Assembly (NCBI GenBank): GCA_014529385.2
Contig: CM043958.1
Span: 82,643,525 to 82,707,524 of the forward strand
DNA length: 64,000 nt
Reading direction: 5' to 3'
From: Adiantum capillus-veneris
Lineage: Eukaryota > Streptophyta > Polypodiopsida > Polypodiales > Pteridaceae
Positions 32,076-42,964 of this stretch are shown here, in pieces. The position numbers were made by a program, and so were the translations under genes. Within the stretch, counting starts at the first letter, position 1, and the number at the start of each line of letters is the position of its first letter. The notes under the pieces are model-generated. The model worked only from the letters and a program-made list of their open reading frames with translations. It was not told the DNA's origin and did not search any database.

Positions 32076-32650
32076 TTTTGTATTCAACCCATGCAAAGAA
32101 AATATAAGCTTGTTTGCCTCCGCCCTCAACCTCTGAACGTCTCTTCTCGTCTGGCACTGCAAGCGGACACTCTCAAGCCCCTGCTAATGTGAGACGATCA
32201 TCAGGTAATCGTAGGCCTACATCTTAGCGTCGTCATTGAAGTGCGGGAGCAAGAGTGTGTGTGTGCGTGTGTGCGTGTGCGTGCATGTGTGTGTGTGTGT
32301 GTGCAGCAACAGAGAAGAGAGAAGAAGAGAGGAGACATAGGTTTTGGGTGGACTCCAAACACAATAGTATTTTTAGGGTTATGAGTCCTTATTGTTTTTA
32401 TGTAGAATGAATGGTCAGTGTTAGTTCCTAAGTCTTCGACCGCCCAACACTTAGGCGCGGCACATTGGGCTTTACCACCCCAACAACCTCCCGCTTAAAG
32501 TACAATGTGCCTTTACGCTAGGGTGACAATGTATATATACATACAATACAGGTAGACGATGACCATGATCATCTACCCAATGCCCATGAGTTCCCAACAA
32601 TGTGCAAACTGCTCTGAAGATAAGCCCTTTGTTAGAAGATTAGCAGGATT

Positions 32651-33250
32651 CTAACTTGTGTGAATCTTGGCAAGCTGCAATCGCTTGTCCTCAAGCACCT
32701 CACAAATAAAGTCATACTTCGCATCCAGATGATTTGTCTTTGCATGAAACACTGGATTCTTTGACAATTGTATAGCACTTTGGCTATCACAATGTAACAC
32801 GGGCATCTCAACATTGATTCCCAAGACTTCCACTAGCTGACCAAGCCATATAGCTTCCTTGCAAGCTTCTGACGCTACAACATATTCACCCTCTGTAATA
32901 AACAGCATAACGAAATCTTGCAAACAAGATTGCCATGAAACTGCACCTCCAGTGAATTCAAAAACATAGCCTGAAGTGGACCTTCTCTTGTCCAAGTCTC
33001 CGGCATAATCTACATTTGTGTAACCCGTTACACATGTTTCCTTTTGTCCAAAGCAAATGCACATGTCTTTTGTACCATTCAATATTGTATAACCCCTTTC
33101 ACTGCCTCCCAATGTTTCTTGCCTAAATTTGACATATATCTGCTAACAAATCCCACTACAAAAGCAATATCAAGACGTGTAGGAATCATAGCATACATTA
33201 AACTCCCAAATTTCATATGAATAAGGCACTTGTTAACTGAGTCCACGTCA
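32651..33250 (-). pseudogene. Copia RNase H domain (3' part of pol)
   Basis: Reads GSLMYAMIPTRLDIA, then TGYTNVDYAGDLDKRRSTSG, EGEYVVASEACKEAIWL and HCDSQSAIQLSKNPVFHAKT. These are the Copia RNase H landmarks with the catalytic Asp/Glu/Asp still recognisable. The preceding RT palm, including the YVDD box, is missing because the nested insertion has replaced it. Confidence 0.85.
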
Positions 33251-33400
33251 GTTAGCAGGAGCTGCTAAAGACCAAAGACGTACGGATGCACATCGAGGAT
33301 GAATACAAAGAAGCAGTGAAGATTGGAGTTACACATTTTCCCAAAATGGTCATGTAGTGTAAAATTTTTATTTATTTCAAGCCATTGTAATATTTTAATG

Positions 33401-34382
33401 TGTTACGGGCTCAATAGGAATTCCAAGCTGTAAAGAACAGGTCAGTTAGTGTGCCTAGGTAGTAGATCCAATAAGTGGTGGACCCCTAAAGGCCTTGGGC
33501 GCCTGGACATTGCATATTTTTACCCTAGGTATATAAGGCAGTGTGTAAAAGAAATTAGGGTTCTCAAGCTCATTTGTTGAGAGCACTCTTTGGTGAGAGC
33601 ACTCTTTGGTGAGAGCTCTTGAGGTCTGTGGCTTTGGAGTCCTTGAGCTTCTCCTTGCTCATGTCACTTGGTTAACACTAATCAATTCTTAATTCTCTTT
33701 CACTATGCCTCTCTCATGCTTCTTATGATTGACTATGATGCTTTGATTAACTAGATCTTAACTAATTAGTGGTTAATCCATCTCTAATCTTGTGTGATTG
33801 CCCTCTCTTGTGTGTGTGTGCATGTAGGTTTGATTGGAGTGTGGTGCTCGATAGATCTATGTGTGTGTGCTTGTGATTAGTGTGTTGTATGATAGGATTA
33901 GTATTGTGTGCATCTTGCAATCGTTACTTACTAATTAATGCTTCTTATGATTGACTATGATGCTTTGATTAGCTAGATCTTAACTAATTAGTGGTTAATC
34001 CATCTCTAATCTTATGTGATTTCCCTCTCTTGTTTGTGTGTGCATGTAGGTTTGATTGGAGTGTGGTGCTCGATAGATCTATGTGTGTGTGCTTGCGATT
34101 AGTGTGTTGTATGATAGGATTAGTATTGTGTGCATCTTGCAATCGTTACTGTGTGTGATTGGGTTGATTAGAGGTGAAGAGAAGTGGATGTGGAGATTTC
34201 CCATCATTGTATTTTAGCTCCTCCATAGGCCGAGAAGCTCACCTCGTAGAGTCAACCATTCGTGTTGCCATGATTATCTCATTAATTGTGTGAGTCTTTC
34301 TATGCCCTAACCGGGTAGCTCATGTCTCTGGATTGATAATTTTGTTGGTCATTGGAGCTATGCAACGATAAAACCCCCAACA
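33401..34382 (+). repeat. LTR-like unit, TGTTACGGG...CCCCCAACA
   Basis: The right edge AACA lies two bases before a tRNA-Asp primer site, so it should be the end of a 5' LTR. The matching terminal inverted TGTT at 33401 gives 982 bp. It contains a near-perfect 222-bp tandem duplication (33716-33937 and 33938-34150). Confidence 0.55.
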
Positions 34383-34384
34383 TT

Positions 34385-34402
34385 TGGCGCCGTTGCCGGG
34401 GA
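34385..34402 (+). other. primer binding site complementary to tRNA-Asp
   Basis: TGGCGCCGTTGCCGGGGA. Its complement ends CAACGGCGCCA, the 3' end of plant tRNA-Asp. This primer is typical of Ty3-gypsy Tat/Athila-type elements rather than Copia. Confidence 0.75.
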
Positions 34403-36479
34403 CGATGGCCTACGCTAGTGTAATTGTGGCATAATCGGATGTGTTTCCTCACTAATTTCACTACTAATTTAACGTGTGTTTATGTTTTTTTGGATTTTGG
34501 ATGTGTGTGCATGAAGCAATGTGTTCATAATTTCCTAATTTGTCACCGTATCTTGCCAATTGTGTGTTTACACACTCTAATTTCACACTAACCTCTCGCT
34601 AATTTCACTGATTTTTGCTAACTTACACACTAATTTGCTATGAAGGATTGGAGCTTTCAACCGTTCAATCGATCTTCAATGGAAAGGTAATCAAGGTGGT
34701 ATTCTCAACCTCCCTAAAATCTAAAGATGTGTATAATTGTGTAGAGACTCCACCATGATGCAATGTAACGTCAATGCTATGTTGTTGCAATGCAATGTTG
34801 ATGCTATGATGCTATGCAATTTTTGGATTGTTTGTTTGCATGCCATTGTAATGCCGAAATTTTCCAGATTTGGTGGCGTATGAAATTGACAAGTTCAATT
34901 GTTAATTGGTGATTGTAGATTGCTAATTGGGTGCCTAATTGATCTAATTGCATGCTTGAATGGTAAATTGCAAGTGTGTGTGTGCACTAAAATCAAGTGT
35001 GTATGCATTCTAATTGAGTGTGTGTATGTCTAATTTTAGGTGTGTATACACTATTTTGCCCTTATTTGTGCACCTAAAAATCAATGTGTGCCTAATGATT
35101 TTTCAACTGTGATGATTGATTTGCGTTGTGGTCATGCCCAATTAGAGATATGTGAAATCACATTGCCATTTCAACAAGATTAACCCTTTTGTGTGCGCAC
35201 CTAAAGATTGGTAAAAACTGTCAATTATTAGTGTGTGTGTGTGTGTGTGCGTGCCTAAAAAGTGCTTATTGTGCATGATTGATTCAATTTTTGATTGCAT
35301 ATTTGATGTGTGTAATGGTTAATTGCTGTGTTTTTTAGCTCAAAACAGGGATTTACACACTCTAAATGTGTCAAATTTTGACCTAATTTTGCCGATTTAA
35401 TTGCCTAGTTTAGATTTTATTGATCAAATTATTTGGCAATTGAATTGATGTGATTTTTGTGATTTTATTTAGCTGCACTAATCCCCTATGAGTGGAGAAT
35501 TTTTAGAAAATTTTTGGGTATTTTTTGGATAATTTTTACAATCTTTTGGTAAATTTTTGGTGATTTTTGCTTAATTCCGATAAAATTTGATATTGTGTGG
35601 TCTTTACGAGGTGTTTTGTGTGCGTATTCAAGGCATCATTTTCAGCGCATTTGTACCCTCCTTGGTCGAGTTTTGAGCGTTTCGCTATTTTCAGGGGCTG
35701 GGTTGTTGATTTTGTCGTAAATCATGTTTCTGATAAAAATTGCTATTTTTGGTGTGCTTATGCGTGTTGAAAGTGTTTGACTGTGATTGCGGATGATTTT
35801 TAGAGATTACTAGAATTTCCAAGATTTTTTTGGATTTTTCTGGTAATTTTTGGGATTTTTGGATGATTTTTTGTGTTCTCGGGTGATTTTCGGCTTAATT
35901 TTGGCACTTTCGGACGTTTGAAAATTTAAAAAAGCAATTTTTGAGCTTCGGTGCGGATCGGCAAGATTTTTTGAACCTTGGCGTGCGGTCCGATATGGCG
36001 TTGACGTTCGTGGAAAACTCGACGATGATTTTTTATTTTTTGCGGGCTCGCGTTGCCCGTCGAAAAGTGTTGACTCTCTCTCTTGCTCCCTTATCACTTC
36101 CTCCTGCGTACCAACTACAGTACGCCACATCAGCGATGACAAGTATCTCTCTCTCTCTCTAACTTTCTATCTCTCGTCTCCCTCCTCTGTACGTGTGAAC
36201 GCCGTCAACCACCACACACACGTGTGCGAACGCACCCCTACACACATAATTCATTAAGCTACAAGAAGAAGACAAAAAAACAAGTGATAAAATCACCAAG
36301 CCTGCCACTTTGGAGTTTGGAGGTAGTAGGGCTATAGTGAATTGAGATAATATATGAAGTTTGAACTCAAAGAGAAAACCTTCAAAGTTTTGAAAAAAAA
36401 CCCTGTAATTTGCAATAAAATTCATAGAAACCTATAAAATTTTCTTTTTTCCTCTCTCTCTCTCTCTCTCTCATGGCAA

Positions 36480-36870
36480 TGCTCCTACATGAGTGTAGTG
36501 GGGCGGGGCTCATCTTTACAACAGAAACTAGGGATGGCCCGTTAGTGACGAGGGTATGGGCTTCCACAGAGCCCTTAGAAGTGTGTTCGTGAATGATGAC
36601 TGGGGAGCATGTCAAGAGAAGCAGGATTGAGACCATGCCCTTGATGGAGCACGATCCCCTCTGTGTTGCCCTGTAGGAGCTCTCCTCCTCCATTCATGAT
36701 GCCTCCAATAGCCCCTCCAATTTTGTCTTGCATCGCACCTAATCCTTCTAGTGTCTCTCTCGCTCCTATGCCCTCGCCATTGACCATGTCACTCAACAAC
36801 TCCACTGTGATCGGAGGGTCGTCCTCGATATCCAACCTTGCCTCTCCGAGCTCCACCATGCGGTCCATAT
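36480..36870 (-). other. unassigned open frame fused to Copia RT
   Basis: On the minus strand the RT frame GYKRSDMD runs without a stop into about 110 residues that are not Copia: VELGEARLDIEDDPPITVEL, then LLSDMVNGEGIGARETLEGL and a Gly-rich GGAIGGIMNGGG. It ends near a (TC)n tract at 36450-36472. I do not recognise it. It may be a piece of an element carried with the nested insertion. Confidence 0.4.
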
Positions 36871-37341
36871 CGCTACGTTTGTAGCCTTGAGAGAGCATGA
36901 ACGAGTAGAATTGACAATACCACTCCCTTAATGAATGTTTTAGACCATAAAGGGTCTTTTCTAACTGACACACCAAGTCTTCATTGCCCTTCTCAACAAA
37001 ACCTTCTTGCTGCTGCATATGGTTGATGTATATGCACTTCTTCTTGAAGATTACCATGCAAGAACTATGTCTTGATATCCATTTGGCCAAGTTATATGTC
37101 TTCTTTAGCAACCAGCACAAGTACACACTGCAGAGTAGTCATCTTGACAATCGGAGAAAGATCTCATCAAAGTCAATACCTTGCTGCTATTTAAATCCGT
37201 TAACAATAATGTGTGCCTTGTACTTGGGTTTATTATCATGAGGTGTAACTTTTTGCTTATACCCCATTTGCATGGTAATGCATTCTTACCTTTAGGCAAC
37301 CGAACCAACTTCCAAGTTTGATTCTTATGGACCGAGTCCAT
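36870..37341 (-). pseudogene. Copia reverse transcriptase, N-terminal half
   Basis: Frames broken. KNQTWKLVRLPKGKNALPCKW is the start of the Copia RT domain and GLKHSLREWY is the usual LKQSPRQWY segment. GYKRSDMD is the last Copia residue block before the foreign sequence. The YVDD catalytic box is absent from the window copy. Confidence 0.8.
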
Positions 37342-37746
37342 TTCTTATTGCATAGCTTTCTCCTACTTTTCCTTCTCATCCATTGACATGGCTTCCTTGT
37401 AGCAGGAAGGCTCTCCACAATCTATCAACATAATGTAGTGCAATGAGAGAGTAAGCCTATCAGGAGGCCTTGAAACCCTTTAGAACTTCTAATAACTAGT
37501 TGAGCATGTTGTCCCTCAGCAACGTCTTGTACTACAAGAGGATTTTGGACTTGTTGTCTAACATGAGGTACTTCAGTCCTATTGTGAACAACTCCATCTT
37601 CTTGGAAGATAACTCTCCTGACCTCCATTGTATGCACAGGTTTCTTATGCATCTCTTCTTCATTGAAGTATATATCATTGCTGCAAATAATCTTTTTAGC
37701 TTCAGGATCCCATACCTGAAATCCCATATTGGTAGGATTGCCATAG

Positions 37747-38495
37747 CTAAGAAAATATGCATTTCTTTGACCTAGGAGCCAACTTGCCTCGAAACTCCTT
37801 TGGAACATGGCAATACGCTTCACAACCAAAGACTTTAAGATGCTTGTAAGAAGGTGGCTTCCCAGACCAAAGCTCTTTAGGTACCTTCTCATCTAAAGCC
37901 TTGTTAGGGGATCTAGTAATAAGATCAACAGTAGTTGCTAACGCTTTCGCCCAAAATCCATTAGGCAACTCTGCATCTGACAACATGCTACACAATTTCT
38001 CTTGTATGGTACAGTTCGTCCTCTCAGAAACACCATTTTGTGGATGGTTGTATGGAGCAGTTGACTCTCTTTTGATGCCTTTGAAATCACAAAAACTTTG
38101 AAAGGCTTTAGTGACATACTCACCACCATTGTTTGACCTTAAGCCCTTAACTTTCTTGCCAGACTGATTCTCTACTAATGCCACAAAAATCTGAAATTTT
38201 GAAAGAATTTCATCCTTTTCCACACTTTCCTTGAGAATTCATCTATGAATGGAAAAAAATACAATGAACCTCCCATGGATACATTAGGCATAGGTCCACA
38301 TACATCACTATGCAGTAACTCTAACGGCTCACTTTTTATAGTGTTTCCCCTTTTGTGTGGTGATTGTGTTTGTTTACCATAAAGACAATTCTCACAAACT
38401 GAAAAGTTTGCAAAATTGAAGCTAGGAACATAACCAAAACAAGACAAGATTTTCATTCCCTTTTGAGACATACGACCTAGCCGGTAATGCCACAA
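37747..38495 (-). pseudogene. Copia integrase
   Basis: GAG-pre-integrase WHYRLGRMSQKG with CENCLYGK (the Cys pair of the zinc-binding head). The core has HSDVCGPM (first Asp), then SNNGGEY where the second catalytic Asp has become Asn, and NGVSERTN with the catalytic Glu, followed by FGCEAYCHVPKEFRGKLAPR. One frame break lies near 38220. The lost Asp alone would inactivate strand transfer. Confidence 0.85.
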
Positions 38496-38732
38496 AGAAA
38501 CACTTGGCTACTCGGTTACACAAATTACATGGTTTTAACATTGGATACATGTAGCATATACAAAGTCCTAGACTTTGAACCATGTGCTACCACCAAAACC
38601 TTTGGTGATTTTCCACAAACTATCACTAAATGTGCAATAATATTTCGCGTCATCCAATTGTCATGTACTAATCAAGATTTTGGTAAGCTTGGGCACATGT
38701 CTCACATTCTTGAGCATGAATAAAGAACCATT

Positions 38733-38933
38733 CTAAAATTTTAGCTGCACATCGTTGACACCAACTATGTCGCAAGCAGACTCATTGCCAAGACAAGCAG
38801 AACCTTTACGGGCTGCATTATATGTACAGAACCACTCCCTATGAGAAGTCACATGAAACGGTACACCTGAGTCAAGAACCCAATCCTGTAAAGCATAATC
38901 ATCCTCAGTGGCAACCAAAAATGTTGAATCCAT
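38733..38933 (-). pseudogene. Copia aspartic protease
   Basis: Reads WVLDSGVPFHVTSHREWF, with the catalytic Asp-Ser-Gly, then GNESACDIVGVNDVQLKF. It is the same module, at similar spacing, as in the gag-only element at 54915-56768, supporting common ancestry. Confidence 0.8.
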
Positions 38934-39066
38934 AGCAGATGCGAGATAAATGTCTCCATCAAAATCTTCAACAAAAACATTGTTGATCTCTTCAATCTAT
39001 GTACTGCTTTCTTTTGTCTTGCCTTCTTTCTGCTTCTTGTCTTTACCTTTCTCTTGTTTCCACTTT

Positions 39067-39808
39067 CAACAGCCTTTCTTCATGTGACCCTTTTTGTGAC
39101 AATGATAGCACTCAATGTCTTTTCGGCCATGTGATTTGCTACAAGATTCTCCTTTCTTCTTCTGCTTACCCTTTTCCTGTGATTGACCACGAACAACAAG
39201 AGCATTGCTAGTACCACAAGAAGCATCAATATTTTTTTGCTAACCTCTTTAATAAGCAAACTGCCCTCAACATCAACACATGTTAAACCATCAGGAGGTG
39301 CTGAGTTACTTATGGCTGTGCAAAAAGTATTCCAACTTTTTGGCAGCGTAACTAGCAAGAACATTGCTTTGATCAAATCGTCAAAGTTGACTCCCTGCGC
39401 AGAAAGCTAATTGAAAATGGTGCTGAACTCATTGAGATGGTTGCACATGGGTGTGCCTTCATCGATATTCAAATCAACTAACTTTTTCAGCCAATAATCA
39501 TGTAATGTTGCACTTTGCTTCTCATATAGGTCACATAACTTCTTCCACAGCTCATAGCTAGTCTTTTCCATGTTCACATTGAAGCACACAATCTTTGACA
39601 AAGTCAGCATGATGGTGGACCTGAAAAGCTCATCCAACTCCTTCCAATCATACTCATACATATCCTCAGGCTTTATCCCCTTCATCTTTATCGGCCGGAT
39701 CTGCTTCTTCTGTACTAAGACATTGTAAATTTGTTCCTTCCAGAATGGGAAGTTAGCACCACCTAACTTCTCAATGTTGAACAAAGAGTTCTCCAATGAT
39801 GAAGCCAT
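39067..39808 (-). pseudogene. Copia gag with intact zinc knuckle
   Basis: Starts MASSLENSLFNIEKLGG; then GANFPFWKEQIYNVL and WKKLCDLYEKQSATLHDYW, the conserved retrotransposon gag region. A stop after NEFSTIFN breaks the frame. The distal part (39067-39113) encodes a perfect CX2CX4HX4C knuckle, CYHCHKKGHMKKGC, followed by a stop. Confidence 0.85.
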
Positions 39809-40823
39809 CGCTTGACCAGGAACAAAAATGGTAGATTCGCTGCACTAAACAAGATGATAGAAAACCTGAAATTTTTGGCAAAGTCTCCCCTACAAAGCTG
39901 ACTTCTGAACCCAAAACAAATGTGTACAATGACTGAAATGTTTATCCAAGTGGCTAAACTAGCAAGATAGAATCTCAAAGAAATGTCACTATCAATGTCT
40001 CCAACTCTAGAAGAGTGCCTCTGACCAACTGAACACTGTTAAACGCGTACGCTAAGAGATGATAGCAATGCCAACAATGGTGGGTCAACATATGCACACC
40101 AATATTGTACTAACCGGGTCAACATATGCACACCAATAAACATACATCCTATGTCGATGCCAAAACTATGGGGATATCGGGGGCTTGCTCCAAAATCTAT
40201 ATCACCGAAAGGATCTCCACATTTGAGAATCTCCCAACTCAATTAAACCTTACCACGATCCTCAACAATAGGATTTTCATAGTTTCATCACAATCAATGG
40301 TTATAGAAAATGATTTCTATGGTTTATGTAAGATCTTATGCGGTCTATGTAGAAGGAAATTTTTGCAAATTCTTGATGGTTTGAAAGATATTTAGTTCAA
40401 ACAGCACTATACATGTTGTCATTGCAGATTCTTTCTGCAATCTCTATCACATGCATATTTGATGTAAGATCTTGAGGGTTTGTCGAATCAGACAAACCGT
40501 CAGCAAAGTTGTAGAGCATGCAAAAACGGGTAGAAAAAATGGGAATCAATGTGAAACATTGATTCCAGCCAAGAGAAAACTAATTTGCAAAATCTGCAGC
40601 CTATCCTTCACGATTTGCAAGCAGTGTGAGTGACATATCTCGAAATTGGAGAAGATTCTGAGAAAACTTTCTTCTGCAAAGTTGAAGAGGACAAAAAATC
40701 GGTTGAGCATAGAGGGAATCGGCCTGAGCGCAAACCTTTTGACATGCCAAAATAGATCTGCAAAAACGTGCTGCATTTTTTTATGCTTCCTTGCTGAGCT
40801 CCAATGGTGCTCTCCGATCTCTA

Positions 40824-40838
40824 AGCTCTCATACCAGT
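40824..40838 (-). other. primer binding site of the Copia element
   Basis: The plus strand reads AGCTCTCATACCAGT before the right LTR. The minus strand TGGTATGAGAGC is one base from the iMet primer site. Confidence 0.65.
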
Positions 40839-40870
40839 TGAAGTGCGCGAGCAAGAGCGCGCACACATGT

Positions 40871-40906
<36 letters not shown>

Positions 40907-41094
40907 AACAATGGAGAAGAGAGACGAAGAGGGGAGACACAAGTTTTGGGTGGACTCCAAACACAATAGTGTTTTTAGGGTTATGAGTCCTTATTTTTTT
41001 TATGTAGAGTGAATGGTTAGTGTTAGTTCCTGGTTAGTGTCCTGTCACCCAATACTTAGGCTGGCACATTGGGATTACCACCCCAACAGTCATA

Positions 41095-41306
41095 AATGGT
41101 GCAGGAGATGAGGATATGACGATGACCATCCACGTGTCCAACATCTTGCCCGCCACCTTGGCCATGCTCATCCACTGCGTCAGATCTTGCTTGATTCCAA
41201 AATGGTGCATGTGATGAGGATAGGACGATGACCATCGTCGTGCCCAACATTTCATCCGCCACCTTGTCCATGCTTGTCCACTACGTCGGAGCTCGCTTAA
41301 TTCCAA
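41095..41306. repeat. 106-bp tandem duplication at the Copia flank
   Basis: AATGGTGCAGGAGATGAGG at 41095 and AATGGTGCATGTGATGAGG at 41201 start two diverged units, each containing GACGATGACCATC and CCATGCT. The Copia element inserted at the left border of the first unit. Confidence 0.75.
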
Positions 41307-41309
41307 AAA

Positions 41310-42780
41310 AAAAAATATTTCTTTCAGCCAGTACCCCCCTGCTAATGTTGGCTCATCGCTTTTTGAGTTTATTAGTAAGAATGTGTTAAGATTCTATTCT
41401 AGGTAGCCTTTGGCTTGGCATGGCTTCCAAGTTGCGAGTCAAAACATTGATGCCTGGATTCAAACCACCACTGACTCAAAGACACAACCCTCATAATGGT
41501 GGGCTAAGCCATGCAAGCGGATACTTTGGTTGGACAATGGAGCACACCTTGATTTTTTAGAAATTACATGCACTTCCCATTTGGCCGCACGCCTTTCGTC
41601 GCCCTGCTTCAGCCGGTGGCCAGCATTCACCCATGCCTAGGCTTTTTTTTTGCATTTTCACTCAATTGCTTTCAATTAACTAGAATCTTGCTAGATTCCA
41701 CCCTGGTACACACTTCACGTGATTACCCAGAGGCCATATGAATTGTCAGTTGTGGGTATTGAGCTCGGTCCCAGCCTTGTGGAGTTTCACCAAATGCTAC
41801 CTTGACCACTTGAACAAGGGTTCATGTTGCCAAACACGTCTCCTAGTCTATTGCTGGAAAAAAGATTTTCCAGCAATAGCACCTTGGCATGTTGCTGCAT
41901 CGCGCTCCTGTCCTTGCACTCTCTGGGGCTTACCCTGTCTGCTCATATGCCTTGCGTGATTGCATGTGCCCCTCCGTCCCTGGCCACTTGATTGGGCCTC
42001 TTCTCTCCTTAGCCTTATGTGATTGCACGTGCCCCTCGTTCCGCCCAATTGTGCCTCTTCTCTTCTTAACCTTCCCTTTTTGAGATATCATCTCATTGAG
42101 ATTCCCCTTAAAGAAAATATTTTTCAAAATCATTAGCACATACTGGCTCGCACTCCATTTTATTCATTCATTCAAAGATTCCTTCAAATCCAACTTTGGA
42201 AGTCATATTCTTGGACACTCGCCCTCTAAAAGAGAAGGGGGATTTGAACGTGCACGAGCTAAAAATTTGAGTGCCTTGCAGGAATTACCATAGCCAACCC
42301 ACCATCCTTCCTCACCTATCTATCGCCTTGCTTGATGCCTCGTGCCCCCCATGCCCTTTCCTCGTCTGCCTTGCATCAACCTACGTTGCCCATGCTCCTG
42401 CTTTTCAGATGGATATCTTAGTGAGATTCTCATTGTTATTTGAATTTGCTCCCTCCGGTGCCCCCTACTCCAGAAGTTTCTTTTGCTCAAATTAAAACTT
42501 TTAGCAAGTTTAGAGATAAATTGGCTATATTTAAAGGTTTTATACAAAATTTCTCTACATTTTGTAAGTTTTCTCACCTTCCAATTTAAAGTGTAAAAGT
42601 AAATTTCAAAATTTCTAGGTGAGATTATACTAAACCTAAGATGTTACGAGCACTATGAACCTTTGAGCCTTGTGATCTTCTCAAGGGGAGACTGGGTAGA
42701 CATCGGGACCATTGGTTGTGAGAAGAGTTAAGCTAAATTAAACACATATGAAAAACGATGATTTAAAATTATAATAGATT
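41310..42780. other. no recognisable gene
   Basis: Low coding signal. 41930-42065 contains an imperfect ~60-bp duplication (GTGATTGCATGTGCCCCTC and GTGATTGCACGTGCCCCTC). At 41430-41470 a weak B-box-like GGATTCAAACC was seen, too poor to call a SINE. Confidence 0.4.
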
Positions 42781-42793
42781 AATTGCATATGCT

Positions 42794-42917
<124 letters not shown>

Positions 42918-42964
42918 TATCATCCTCGGAGGTCAAATATGACCTATGGGACCAAATGAACATG

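Larger units (their letters stand above)
33250..36870 (+). mobile_element. nested LTR-element sequence inside the Copia pol gene
   Basis: This block interrupts pol between SDMD (RT) and GSLMY (RT/RNase H boundary). It contains one LTR-like unit (33401-34382), a tRNA-Asp PBS and about 2 kb of TG-rich non-coding sequence. About 120 codons of RT were lost, so the event was an insertion with deletion, or later rearrangement. A second LTR was not found on the right. Confidence 0.55.
32237..41088 (-). mobile_element. full-length Ty1-copia element with GTCAT target duplication
   Basis: The LTRs are 32237-32485 (249 bp) and 40839-41088 (250 bp), with TG..CA termini when read on the minus strand. The 5-bp target duplication GTCAT is perfect (32232-32236 and 41089-41093). 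The PPT next to the left LTR reads TTTAAGCGGGAGGT on the minus strand. Internal order on the minus strand is gag, protease, integrase, RT, RNase H. The coding region is frameshifted and interrupted by a second LTR element (about 33250-36870). Confidence 0.9.

Noticed and set aside
41400-41480. Third SINE or tRNA gene
   Set aside because: Only a weak B-box-like GGATTCAAACC. No convincing A box at the right distance and no tail.
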